Origin: Brachypodium distachyon
Taxonomy: Eukaryota; Streptophyta; Magnoliopsida; Poales; Poaceae
DNA length: 64,000 nucleotides
Direction of reading: 5' to 3'
Assembly (NCBI RefSeq): GCF_000005505.3
Contig: NC_016131.3
Location: 73,511,855-73,575,854 of the forward strand
Part shown: in pieces, positions 45,429 through 57,022 of the stretch
Position numbering within the stretch: the first letter of the stretch is position 1
How the letters are laid out: every line of letters begins with the position of its first letter
Translations under genes and position numbers: made by a program
The notes under the pieces: generated by a model
Told to the model about the DNA's origin: nothing
Databases searched by the model: none
The model's input: the letters and a program-made list of their open reading frames with translations, nothing else

Positions 45429-48400
45429 AAACCGGGGCGAAACCGACGGGTGGGGAAGGGAGAGAGAGAGAGAGAGATTTTACGGGTCTGCCCATCTTGC
45501 TGCTGCCTAATTTCGTGCCCCGGGCACAATGCGCTAGACGTGGCAAGGGTTGCGTGCGTGAGCCTGGTCGACAGTCCACAGGTGTACTAAACTGTGTCAA
45601 GTTCCATCGCGAGGGGAGCACCGCCAGTTGCTCTCGAGGTGAGGTGCTTGGCGTTCAAGTCCGTGGGCACGTACGTTCCATCTAAGCTACGGTTTTGACG
45701 GAACACGTCGTGGTCTCGTGGAGCCGCCGCACGAGCGATGGTGTGCTAGCTTTGAGAGGAGAGGCGTGCAGTGCAAATGCAGAACGTGTGTGCGTGTGAC
45801 CAAGGAGAAGAGTGCAAGGCATCTCGTTAATCATGCGGATGCCTGATTGGTTATACCATGCTCTCTATTTCCTTCCCTTTGTTTAGGCTTAGTATGTAAT
45901 CAGGTCAAGGAGAAGGTTCTATGGCTTCTCCAACGAGACGACAACACCATCTCATCACTCTAAATTAACTCCTCGCTGGATAGATTTATGTTGCTATTCT
46001 TTTGTGCAAAAACGAAGAAAAAACACGTAAAACCTTTTGGATGGTCCAAGTCCAACAGAGCCATACAGGACCACCACTGAGCAAATGGGCAAGTATTTTA
46101 GCCCATGAAGTAGGCAGGCCCGCCAAACCAAACCAACCAAGCCTGGAGCAGCTCCCCAGTCCCCACGTCGTGCATTGTGCGCCCTTTTGCAGGCGTGCAG
46201 CAGTTCGGCCTACTTCCCACTCTGAATTCCTCTCGAAAAAAAAAAAAGTCTCCACAAGCGGGGCAAGCGGCGCCGCTGGGGTTGCACTTGCACGCCGATC
46301 CTGCTCGCCTTGGTGTGTTCGTATTGGCACTGCAATGCCAGTGGCTGCTGCCATTTGCTCCCGTGGCGAGAATAAAATCTTGGCATGCAATGGCAGAGCC
46401 CAGGGACCAGCTGGAACGTAGTAGCCTGAGAGACGAGCGCGACTTGAGACGGAGACACGAGGCGCGCATTAAAACCGGGATTTGTCCTGGTGCAGCCACA
46501 GCCCACAACACCCCCCGATCGCTCGCCGATGTTGGCTGTGGGTTCGGTGACAAGTTGGCCCTTTCACGAGTTCACGTGAGACTGACGGGGCTATAGCGCT
46601 GCCGGGGACCGGGCCGTGAGCCGAGCGCTTGGCCACCTGCGGGTAGGCAGCTGCAGTGTGTCCCTGGCTGTATGCTCTATTGGCCCATACGGCCATACCT
46701 AGCAGGTTTGTTTAATTTTGGGCCAGGCATGCAGCTGTGGCTGTGAACTGGTGAGCCACTGAGCCCGGCGGTGCATCCACTACATCGAGCTAGTACTACT
46801 TTGGTAGCAGTACAACTGCATGGCCTCCGGTAATACTAGTACGTACATTGTGCTGATATTTTCTTCTGGTTGCCGTTTTGCGACCTTTTTCCATCGGCTG
46901 TCCATCAGAAGAGACGCCCGTCGACGAACCGAATGGACCGATCCCCACTGTTGGCTCTGTAGATATATTTACTCTCTCATTCATCTGTTCACGACAAGGC
47001 AAATTAGCCTGACGTGACGAGCTGGCTGCACTTGTGCGGGAGCGCCGTGGTTCAGACTTCAGAGCGGGCTGACCCCGGCCGGGCTGGCCAGCGCCCAGCC
47101 GGGCAACGCGCGCACATGTTAGGCCGGTCGGGCCGGGTCCCGTCTCGCCTCATCCGATCGAACACCCGCGGTCATGCATCTTCCGAATTGGCAGATTTGG
47201 ATGGATTTGGCTCTCTGGATCGGTGGTGGGCGTCACTGTTGGACACGCACGGCTTTGTCCCCCGGAACGCTAGAAAGGCAGTCCTGATGATCCGATCGCG
47301 TTTAATTTGCCACCACGACGCGACAACGCACAGGATACATATGTTGCATTTGAATTTCGGAACGCAAGTAATTTCGACTGATGGATGATTCTGTCCACAT
47401 CCAGGCCCATGCACCAAGGATTCACGTAAGATTAATGTAGGTCCGATGCATAAGAAATCTTGATCTGATAGCCACGAGTGTTGACTGAGAAAATAACTAT
47501 TTCTTAAACGACTGACAAATAGACACTTTTAAAAGCAATAAAATAACTATTTCTTAAACGACCGAGAAATAGATACTTCCGTGCGAGCAAGAGACCTCCC
47601 CGAACAGCCACCAAATCCTACTGCTCTCGCGCCATGAGCCCATGACCACGGGAGACGCCATCAGCCAGTTTTGGTTCCCCATATACTTGCATCCAAGAAA
47701 CGGTCTTATGCTTTCTTCTTTAGAACGATGAAGGAACAACGATCTTTCACTAAAGTACTGCTTTTAACCAACAAGTTAGATGCGTGTTGCTTTAAATTCG
47801 CCCGTACGTACGCACGTAGAGTTGCTTTCTTGCACATATATCATGCCTGTGACGCTATCTAGCTCGTACTTATAGCCCCCTTCCATCTTCTGAGACATTC
47901 TTCTGCACTTCGAAAGGGATAACAATCCTGATTTCTTCTCCTTCTCTTTGGTTGGTGGGAAAAACACGAACAATGAGCTCACCATCGAGAGTTAATTAGT
48001 AAAAAAAGTTGGAGGAGAATGACGTGCATGGAATCGAGTCGTCTCAGTTTTTGGGGTAAAATTGAAGGACATCGACTGTTCGGTTGTGTGCAGATGCAGG
48101 ATGACACCTCCATGCATCTAAATAAAATCGAGGACCCGGCCGGGGCCGTTCTTTCTTTTTCTTAGGTGCTGAGAAAGCGCCGGATGTTAATAGTTCCAGT
48201 ATTTTAAGTGTTTGAATTGGTAGCCACCAAATCGGCCATTTTCATGTGCGCGTGGATAAATATCTCTGTTCAACTCGAGTTTGTTCTGGTAGACCGATCC
48301 TCCCAACTGAACAAACATGTTTAAACCATTTCAGCGTAGCTAACTAACAAATCAAATACTAAGTGCCAAAAGCCGCATGCTAAACGAGTACTAGGTCAAC

Positions 48401-48940
48401 AGTATAGAAAGATGTCTTTGCAGGGGCCTGGGGGATAGTACGCAATGATGCTCGATTCCACAGATTGGGAACTTTACGCGATTTGTTATATGTGTTCGGA
48501 CAAGAACGTAATTTGAGCCGACAAATTAGATATATTCCCTTGATCAGCAGTACTAAATGACTCGAGAAAGGAAAAGGGTCTCGATGCGCAAATGGAAGAC
48601 AGAGCCCATCCAAAGACACGAGAACGGGTTATTCACAAGAGGGTTTAAGCAAACATCATGTACACCGTACTGTAATAGCACTGTCATATATGCACACCAA
48701 GGCATTGAAGAACAGAAAGAAATACAAAGAACTTGGTCGAGACGAGGCAGCACAAAGATCCTATCAAGCTCTCGCTGACGGGCTCGCATTTATAACTCAT
48801 GTAGAACAACTGGCCTGCGATCAATTATTAATCTCGATCCTTTCATGGCAATACACCCTGCCCCTGGAACAGAGATGAAACAAGCTTTCAGGAACCATTT
48901 CATGTGTACATGTGCCTGCAGCATGGTTTGAGGTTCCCTC
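45429..48940. other. Gene-free intergenic region
   Basis: The GC-rich left part is the polygalacturonase promoter. Between 46000 and 47200 GC-rich frames overlap on both strands but match nothing known. A two-copy 37-bp direct repeat lies at 47491-47577. The right end is the 3' UTR of the MAKR-like gene. Confidence 0.5.
47491..47577. repeat. Two-copy direct repeat, 50-bp period
   Basis: AAATAACTATTTCTTAAACG followed by AC(T/C)GA(C/G)AAATAGA(C/T)ACTT occurs at 47491 and again at 47541, with three differences. It is a simple local duplication in noncoding DNA. Confidence 0.8.
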
Positions 48941-49606
48941 TTAGCTTACGCTGGACTTCTTGCAGTAGAGGATGGCGTCGCGGACGGCCGTGTCGGCATT
49001 GCCGTGGCACCACTCGACGCCGCGCGCCGGGCTCGCCATGGCTGCCGTTGCCGCCGGCGCGACCCTGTGCCTCGGCGCGAGCGCCTTCACCTTCCTGTAC
49101 AGCGGCATCAGGATCCGCAGGCACCTCAGCAGCACCTTGTTCCACGGCGCCGACGACGAAGACGAAGTCCTCCCGGCGCGATTGCTGCTGTTCCTTGCGC
49201 TGGAGCACGAGCTCATCGACACCGGCGTGCTCTGCGCCGAGAGGAACAGAGGCGATGCCGATGCCGACGCGCTCGGCGCGTCCAGAGCACGGCGGAACAT
49301 CAAGCAATCGGCGTCTTCTTGCGCAGCGGCCGAGCAGGGGAGGAAGATCTGGCTCGCGCTGACGACGAGCATCTTCGGGGACGGAGGCTCTTCCGGCCGC
49401 GGCAGGCCGAAGGAGAAGTCGCTTGCCGGCGCCGGCGCGGTCGCCCAGCGCATGGAGAAGAGCTCGGGGTCGTCTTCCATGTCGTCGTCCATGAAGGAGG
49501 AGGAGCGCGGGCTCCCGAGGCGCTCGAAGGACGGCGGCGCCTGGGCGCGCGTGAGCCACCCGTAGGAGAAGCTGTCGCTCAGGTGCTGCAGCGAGCCGAC
49601 CTCCAT
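48941..49606 (-). CDS. Membrane-associated kinase regulator (MAKR6-like)
   Basis: A single-exon frame of 221 residues from the ATG at 49604-49606. Features shared with MAKR proteins are an N-terminal SDSFSYGWL motif, an acidic Ser-rich region (MDDDMEDDPELF), a DFSFGLPRPEEPP stretch and ADEIF-like SASQIFLP. A Ser-rich middle and a basic C-terminal segment with RILMPLYRKVKALAPRHR follow, near which BKI1-type proteins bind membrane and kinase. Family knowledge: MAKRs relate to BKI1, which binds receptor kinases at the plasma membrane. The frame stays open upstream to 49894, but the ATG before the SFSYGWL motif gives the expected family start. A GTAAGC overlaps the last codons and could be a splice donor, but the stop follows at once. 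The assignment rests on short motifs. Confidence 0.7.
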   Translation of the reverse strand: MEVGSLQHLSDSFSYGWLTRAQAPPSFERLGSPRSSSFMDDDMEDDPELFSMRWATAPAPASDFSFGLPRPEEPPSPKMLVVSASQIFLPCSAAAQEDADCLMFRRALDAPSASASASPLFLSAQSTPVSMSSCSSARNSSNRAGRTSSSSSAPWNKVLLRCLRILMPLYRKVKALAPRHRVAPAATAAMASPARGVEWCHGNADTAVRDAILYCKKSSVS

Positions 49607-52600
49607 GAGTTGCGTCTTGCGTGCGCACGAGGGGAGCTTTAGCTTGGCCTCTCTGGTCCGCGGTGCAGCTCGGCTTAGGATGGCACGCACCGGCATGGCA
49701 TAGATATAGGCAGAGGCGATCGATCGAGTCGTCTTGTCTCGGTTCCATTTGCTGCAAAATGTCCATGCTGCCCTTGTAATGCGGACAAGAATAGTGTACA
49801 TATTGTATTTTCCAGGAGCCATCTTCCAGGAATAAACATAGCGGAGTTTGCCAACGCTCAAGCGATTGATTTTGTAAATAAATAAATAAAACAAGATCGA
49901 TTCTGGGTTTCTATTTTTCTTGACCGAGATTCAACAGAATGTGACTGCTCAATTGGTCCTCAGTTGCGAGCCTGCTGCGACGAACACGGCGAAGCGTTGG
50001 CTAGTCACTTCGTACCCAAGCCGAGGAAAATGACAAGCATCCCGACTGAACGTTGCCTAGGCCAGGCTCTCTCTCTCGCCGGCGCGTCAAAGACAGACTC
50101 AAGCTGCCACGAGAAGAAAATGTAAAGGACCCATGGGGTTAGTCGGGTGGTTGGCATAATCCTGACAAAAACTCAGCGTTGCCGCACGGGCGCCTATCTG
50201 ACCTTGCCATCATAGCAGAGCAAGACTTTCAGTCCTGTCACCCTGCGAATTCAGTTCGATCTACTGGGGCAGTTTGCATTACTACTAGAGCTAGCATAGC
50301 ATGCCAGCTTGCCGTGTCAACTGGGCAGGCAGGCAGCCAAAGGGAGAACAATAGACGGATGGATCGAAGAAATCTCCGGTTCTGGGAGAAGGAAGATAAA
50401 TGTGGTCCTCACGTTGCGAGATCTCCGAAAGGCTGCTGGAGAATTGAGCATGGCATATGCTCGATTGAGGGGAGGGAGGCGTGTCATGCAATTGGGGGAA
50501 GCGGGCTTTGGACTATCGAGGATAGACAGACAGACACGGTTCTTGAATCAAGACCTTTGCTTCTTGTCCTGCAGAAGGGGGGAAAACGGCTTCGAGAGCC
50601 CTTGGAACAAGGGGCATCTGTCTGGCTGAGCGCCCTACCGGAACAGCGGGGACATCATGCGAGTTCGCCGCGTTCTAGGCTCAGGTTCCGCTCGTGTGCT
50701 TGTCTCCGTGTGGGTTCTGCCGCTAAGGTCCCGTTCTAGTAGCAATATAGAAGAATATCATTGTTGTTGCATGTTGGAGAGTTTTGGGTTTTTTATATTT
50801 GTGTAGGCAGTGGTGGCCAGAGAGCTGCTATCGACTATCGTTCGATTTATGGACAGACAGGAAACAAATGTTGTGACCAGAAGCACGACACCATCAGCAG
50901 AAGACGGCAAGAGAAAAGAAAAAACTTAAGCAGATGAGATGCATTCACAAGAGCACATACAAATAAGCAATTTAAAAAGTAGTACTACTCCATATGTTTG
51001 CGATGTAGGCTGGCAATGTAAAAATTGTGGATTGCCTCTAGAAGCTGCAGATTGCTAGTATGTTTGTTTCATTTTGTCTGGCCAAAGGAATCAGTCCATG
51101 CTAAGCACCTCAGCTCAGCTGAGGGCTGACCGGCTGAGGCATCATATGGGCCACATCCACTACATAAAGAACCTCCTCAACTGTGGCGCTCTGGTGAAAG
51201 AGAATCGCTCAAAACTTTTTCAAAGTGTTTTACTAACGGGAACTGTGTCTGCAAATAGGAAAAAAATGTTCAAAGTGTACCATCGTTCTTCAGTTGACAG
51301 AACAAATACATCTTTGCAGAAATCTTTGAAGGAACTTTCTGTAGACAAGCATCCAAAAGCACCAAGTGTAGGATGATCCAACAATAATGTCGTTTTGTGC
51401 TCCAGCGCAGCAGAGACTTCCGTCTAAGAGTAAGACCATGACCACCCCAAAGCTAACGACATGTAATGGACACACATATATATGAATAGCAAAGATTCAG
51501 GGATAAACCGAGGAGCAACAACTATGCAGATTTTGGAGTGCACGATTGAGAAAAAAAAATCGACTGGAGGGGAAAAAGACCAAATATTGTTCCAGCACTG
51601 AGCATCGCATTGGACACAGCAACTACACATCAGTAAGTGCCGACCATACCTTTTAACATGCACATCCTGGTAATCCTTTTGTGGAACATTGGGGTACAGT
51701 TTGCGCCCACCAGGTTATAGCTTTCCAGGAGTTGTCGTATGCCGTCTCTTTACTCAAAGCACTTTGCATCATAATTTTTGGAATATGTATGGCCCAGAAG
51801 AATGCGCACACATCGAACCGGTGCCGGCATTCCTTTCTAAACAGTGAACCATGACCGACAAATTAGCTTCAAGTTAAGAAATTAAACACTCATTGTACAG
51901 CTAGGCAGAATAAAGGGTATGGGGTTTAGTGGCTGAGTAGGGAATTTCACTTTTGACAAGATATGTGACATAGTTGAGGTATTGGGGCTCAACAGATAAA
52001 TCACACAATCATAAAGGAGCAGATGTAAGAAACTGGACTCAAGTCAAATTACTTTTCACCAATTAAATTTGTCCTTATAAACCAGATGAACCAACCAAAC
52101 AACACATATCCCCATGGTATCTCTAGCTGATCACCAGCGGGTAACAGAAAGCCTTGGTGGTGTGATGAATTTGAATACCGAGGTGCTTGAAACGTAAACA
52201 TCTACTGGGCTCGTTTCTCTTCAGCTTCCATTTAATTTTCAAAAAGAAAAGTTTATAGCTGACATTCAGCAGTAATCAGCACACTATGTCAACTACTGGT
52301 TGTTAACTGGTACAACTACGCATTCCTATGGGTCATGAAAGTGTAGTGTGCCTTTTGTGTTACTTTTGAAATAGCCCATGCATGTCATACACGGGCACCG
52401 TGGCCTGTAAAATCTAGCCAAATCAACAACTTAAGTAACTACTCCGCATTTAGTAACAAAACGGCCACACATGACCGCAACCCTACGAGATTACTACGGC
52501 CAAATGATATTAAATAAACCCTAAAACTCAGCACGATTACGACAGGCTTCTTCCAAAATGTATTTCATTTCTGCATGTACATGGTCTATCATTGCAGCAC

Positions 52601-54032
52601 AATGATGTGCTGGGCCAGTTGGTGAGATGGGCTGATTAATTTTATATTTTGGATCTCAAACTAATGGATAAATCTGAACTTCTTGTCTTTTAGGCCAATT
52701 ATTTGGGTTCAGGTGAGGTCAACTGGTCAACCCAACAACAGGGAAATACACCACAAGTTAGGAGTATGTGAGTTCACAGAAGAGGTTCCTTTCTAAGAAA
52801 TAAACATTCAAATTATATTTTCGGTGGGTGCAAAAAGGCAACAATACAAACTTTTAATGCAAGAGAACCAGAAACAAAACAAGCGGTGACAGGCAAGATT
52901 TACGGCTGCTCGGTCATTATGGATTAGAATGATTTCAGAAGTTTGCAAAGGTGCATATCAAGCTAAACAGAACAAAGCAGAAGATGTGAAAAAAATAACC
53001 ATACACACTGTACAGTTTCACGGAAGCAATCTCACGTAAGAGCCAACCACAACAGTAGATCAAAACAAAATTATGAATATCTCAATTAAACTTTAAGGAA
53101 GCACTCTCCTAAGTTAGGAGATCAGAAAATTCCACTAATACCGTTTCTTTGACACCATGAGTTTATGATCCAATATTGTTCAAACCGGGAAGTTAATATC
53201 TCTTATTTTTATATAAAAAATCTAAAGAATTACTGCACTGGTGTTTATAAGATTAACCATTTAACCTGACAAACAAATTAGACATGAAAACAAAACTATT
53301 GAGAAGTTTAGGAAAATATTCTAGAATCGAACAGATGAATTGTACAAATGCAAAATGTATCAGATTGGATAAATTACTGGACCTGGTAGATTTCCTTCTG
53401 CTGTTACTATGGACTAGCACTTCATTTTACTGCCCAAATAGATAAAAGGAACTGCATAAACACAAACAGACTGAAAATAATAGGCAGAGCACAATGGTGA
53501 AAATTTCAGGGTACTGTAATCTGATGGATTTGTTGAGACTAAACCTAACAAACAGTTGGACAAACTGATCTAACTAATTTTGTGGCACATGCTTACAAAA
53601 CTAGTTCAGACCCAAGTAGGGTATAACTACAAGAGATCTACTATTTGTTAATTGGTTTGAACAAAATATTTCCCTCTTGAGACAACTACTAAATCATGAT
53701 TCGATATGATAGTGCCATGATTTAAACTAGACGTCTATACATATCACAGCCAGGTATTTGAGCATATTTAAATTACTGGACAGAGAAGTGCAAAGCAGTA
53801 GTAATACAAACACATCTAAAGTACACACAATTCCATGTTTTGGCAACGTCTTACATGAACACTTCCACTGATATGGTCTGCACCGGCTAAGCTCAAACAA
53901 TTGAAACTTCAACCATGAAAAGTGCAGAAGCATAAATTAGTAAGCTAAGATACTTACAACCACACCACATCATCACTTCATTAGAGATACACACAATAGC
54001 CAGAGTTTGAAGCTCCTCAAATCTCATGTCTC
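49607..54032. other. Gene-free intergenic/3' UTR region
   Basis: The left kilobase is the promoter of the MAKR-like gene. From about 50900 rightward the sequence is AT-rich with no coding frame longer than about 100 codons, and none is family-like. Just downstream of the malectin-like gene stop a consensus splice donor (53949-53957, minus strand) suggests spliced 3' UTR exons in this area, but I could not place the acceptors. Confidence 0.5.
53949..53957 (-). other. Consensus splice donor after the malectin-like gene stop codon
   Basis: GTAAGTATC on the minus strand, 76 bp downstream of the stop codon. It is a perfect match to the plant donor consensus and may start a 3' UTR intron. Confidence 0.35.
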
Positions 54033-55460
54033 TCAATAGTCTGTCTTGGTGGGTACGAGCTGATAAGCTCTAGCCAACTTCCCATCACCAGAATCAATTG
54101 ATTGGCGAGAGCAAAGCGTACCATTATTTCTCAGCTCGGTCCTCAACCTCATCACCAGCACGACCAAAACCAGCAACAATCCCGCAAAGATTAAACCACA
54201 AAGCAGCGAGCGAACGAATTCACCAATCCCCATTCTGATTGCGTACCCCATGTCCAGAGAAACTGGAAAATCCCCATCCATGCCGCCGCCTGTCTTGTTC
54301 ATCCTCATTATCTCAATCGCATTCAGGAAACCGCTCACTTGTTCAGATCGGCTCATCTTCGAGCCAACGATGGCCAATTTCAGTATTCCTTCATCCTCGA
54401 CGTCCACAACAAAGTCAATGTAATACGGGTACGCTAAGGACCCGGTGACACTTGAAATGTCAAAATACTTCACCGCTAGATGGCCGTTGACATAGATATC
54501 GAAGTATAGCTGATATAAGGCCTTGCTCACAATGTCGCAGAAGTGCGTCCGCACCAGGTACCTGCTTCCAGCAGGCACTGGGAAACCCCATGTCACATTG
54601 CCGTCTGACCTAACCGACCTCGCCGAGTTGTAGACGTTGTCGGGAGCCACCTCGCGGCTCATCAACCTGCTACCTTTGGGGTAAGCAATCCGGCCACCGA
54701 ATGACCATACCGTACTACCGGACGATCCCGTGTCGACGAGGAAGCGCCCGTCGTTGACCCATGTCCGCCAGAGCGTGTCGTTGAACGGCGTGACCTTGCG
54801 TCCAGCCACGTTTATCCGGTAGAGCGTCTCGAAGACCTGCGAGGACAGCCCGTCGGTGCGGCCGACGGTTCCGTCAGCTGCGACGAGGGTGCCGACGTCC
54901 CCGACGAGCTCCTCGGGCGCGGAGAAGAGCTCGATGGCGTTGATGAAGGCAGCGGATCCGGGCTCCGGGACGAAGGTGAGCGCGAGGGCATCAGTGTCGA
55001 CGGGGAGGAGGAACTCCTTGACGACGGGGGACGAGACGGTGAAGTTGTGGAGGAGGAGGAAGCCGGCCGCGCCGACGTGGAAGCGCGCGGCGGCGAGGGC
55101 GGGGCTGAAGGGGTAGAAGTGGAGCCGCAGGACGTGGCGGCCGCGGCGGGTGATTGCGAGGTCGTAGGACGCGTGGCAGGAGAAGACGCGCGCCGCGGCG
55201 TGGAGAGGGGACGGCGGCGGCGGGGCGGCCGCATCAGGGGCGGAGGGGAGCGTTGGGGCTGTGGAGCGGAGGCGGACGGAGGCGCAGCCGGTGTCGGGGA
55301 CGAAGCGGCGGCCGTCCTCTGGGAGGACGACCGGCGCCGTCGCGCCGCACGCGATGAGGTGGTTGTCCGCCGGGGCGAAGCGGGTCGCGGAGGCGGTGGA
55401 GGAGACGAGGAGGCAGAGCAGGAGCACTGTAAGGCGGGCAGAGCCCGGTGAGGAAGCCAT
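54033..55460 (-). CDS. Kinase-less malectin-like receptor protein (CrRLK1L ectodomain)
   Basis: A single exon of 475 residues from the ATG at 55458-55460. It has a signal peptide (ARLTVLLLCLLVSSTASAT) and two malectin-like domains in tandem: IACGATAPVVLP, FVPDTGC, VLRLHFYPF, then LYRINVAGRKVTPFNDTLWR, REVAPDNVYNSA, RTHFCDIVS, FLNAIEIMRM. One membrane helix (about 416-437) and a 38-residue tail ending LVPTKTDY complete it. This is the architecture of a CrRLK1L receptor cut off just after the membrane span. The frame ends in an ordinary stop, and I see no kinase motif downstream, so it looks like a settled truncated receptor, not a broken copy. CrRLK1L ectodomains bind wall pectin and RALF peptides in known cases; a co-receptor or decoy role here is inference. 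A full-length relative lies 3.4 kb upstream on the same strand. Confidence 0.88.
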   Translation of the reverse strand: MASSPGSARLTVLLLCLLVSSTASATRFAPADNHLIACGATAPVVLPEDGRRFVPDTGCASVRLRSTAPTLPSAPDAAAPPPPSPLHAAARVFSCHASYDLAITRRGRHVLRLHFYPFSPALAAARFHVGAAGFLLLHNFTVSSPVVKEFLLPVDTDALALTFVPEPGSAAFINAIELFSAPEELVGDVGTLVAADGTVGRTDGLSSQVFETLYRINVAGRKVTPFNDTLWRTWVNDGRFLVDTGSSGSTVWSFGGRIAYPKGSRLMSREVAPDNVYNSARSVRSDGNVTWGFPVPAGSRYLVRTHFCDIVSKALYQLYFDIYVNGHLAVKYFDISSVTGSLAYPYYIDFVVDVEDEGILKLAIVGSKMSRSEQVSGFLNAIEIMRMNKTGGGMDGDFPVSLDMGYAIRMGIGEFVRSLLCGLIFAGLLLVLVVLVMRLRTELRNNGTLCSRQSIDSGDGKLARAYQLVPTKTDY

Positions 55461-55935
55461 GGTGGAGGGCGGATTCGTTGTGGGGAATTTGGAGTTCGGC
55501 GAAGGGGGGAGCAGAGGAGAGATATGGCGATGGGGAACAGACAGCTGGGGCCGGGTTGGAATCAATTGAGCAAGCGCGTGGGGCGACGAAGACCGGACCC
55601 GAACCGAGCCGAACCGGACGCCGGCCGGTGGTGGGTGGGTCACAACTCACACGCACGCGCCTTGTCGCCGTGTCGGTTGGTTTTTTTTTAGAGACAATGT
55701 TGGTTGGTTCTCGTCAGTTTTTAATGCGGTGGTCAGCACGGGCTACACTACGGGCCATGGATTCTCGTCTCCATGTGGGCCGTATCGGATTGGTTTGATG
55801 GTGTGGTCTGGTTTTCCACCATTACCAGGTCTGGGCTAGACTGAGAAATTATTGCACTTGTAGCAAACCGGCCCATCTACGAATCCAGGTGACCCGTTCT
55901 CAAGGCGAAAGAGATTTGTATCGAGTTTTTTTTTT

Positions 55936-57022
55936 AGTAAAATACATCGCGGGTCCTAATTCGTTCGCACGTTTACCCACCCCCTTCTTCCTTCCCGTCC
56001 CTGATCTGCGTCCAAACCGGCCGGCCACACCACGCCTCCTCGACCTGGCCGCCGAGCTGGACAGCGCCGCCTCTGCCGCGCCGCCGAGGAGGCCCTTGCC
56101 AACTCCGAGACCCGCCTCAAGGCCTACGCGCAGGACGCCCATCGCAAGCGCGAAGACCTCAAGGCCGAGGCTTGTGTATACACCGTTGCTCCTGTGCAGT
56201 CGCTCCGCCACACGCCTGCCGCTGCACGCGAAGAATAGGATGGACAGCAGCTAGTGCAGCGCGAGCCGGGAGCCGTGGTGGTCGGCGCCGTCCGGCGGAC
56301 TCAGCTCCGGCGACGCCACCGCCGCGGGCAGCGGCAGCTGCAGGAAGGAGGGCATGGAGCCGGCACTGCTGCTGCTCCCTCCTCCTCAGTTCCCATGTCA
56401 AATCCTCATGTTGTTGTTGCTCAGGCGACTCAGTTCCCATGTCAAATCACGAGTAAAGGGATCAAAGGAAGCCGTGTAGTTGCCTTCCTATTGCTGTTGC
56501 TGTTGGGAGCCGCGCGCCGCCCGCTGCTCCTCGGCCGTGCGCAGCCCGGCTCCCGCCGTTGCCCGCGCGTCACCGCTGCTGTGCACGGCCGCGGCCGCCG
56601 CCGCTCGACACGCCTGCGCCCGGCGCTGTTCCTCCGCCGTGCGCAGCCTAGGTCCCGCGATCGTCCCTTCCAGCACCGGCAAGGTCAAGCGCATACACCC
56701 CCGTACGTCGTCTTCGTCACTTCGTGGACGGCTAGCCAACGAACTCCATGAGCTTCTCCAACGCGTTGCAACAGTTGTAGCCAGATTTGGTGAGATGCGT
56801 CAAATACAGGGGGTTCTGTAAGATGGCAAAACCACGTCCTAGCCTGACGTGTGGGCCCAATCATAGGTGACAGCCACGTCATGCGGCTGGAGCTGCGCAT
56901 ACACCAGACGGACCTGAGATGAACCAGTTAAGAAACTATTGGGACCTAGATGTGAGTTTTGAAAGATTCGGGACTAACTTGACACTTTTGCGAAAGAATT
57001 ATGACCTGTGATGCATTTTACT
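55936..57022. mobile_element. Candidate MULE/Pack-MULE-like element with 33-bp TIRs
   Basis: The left end 55936-55968 (AGTAAAATACATCGCGGGTC...) and right end 56990-57022 are inverted repeats matching at 28 of 33 positions. T-rich tracts flank both sides (ten Ts on the left; C and eight Ts on the right), which could hide a target duplication. The interior is GC-rich and holds a protein-like fragment without a start (56039-56172), as in elements that have captured gene pieces. No transposase is visible, so it would be non-autonomous. Confidence 0.55.
56039..56172 (+). pseudogene. Gene fragment with coiled-coil-like reading frame
   Basis: Inside the candidate element, LDLAAELDSA reads in one frame and continues after a one-base shift as AAEEALANSETRLKAYAQDA. 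The segment is charged and heptad-like. It has no start codon or family match, and it is consistent with a captured, frame-shifted exon. Confidence 0.35.

Noticed and set aside
46002..46596. Overlapping frames of about 140-150 codons on both strands
   Set aside because: They are mutually overlapping in a GC-rich promoter region, with no motif and no splice support.
50179..50739. A 186-codon plus-strand frame downstream of the MAKR-like region
   Set aside because: No domain, irregular composition and no consistent codon preference; judged chance.
54033..55460. The kinase-less malectin gene as a simple sequencing break of a receptor kinase
   Set aside because: The frame is intact from signal peptide to tail, with an ordinary stop. 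No kinase motif occurs in any frame within the following 3 kb.
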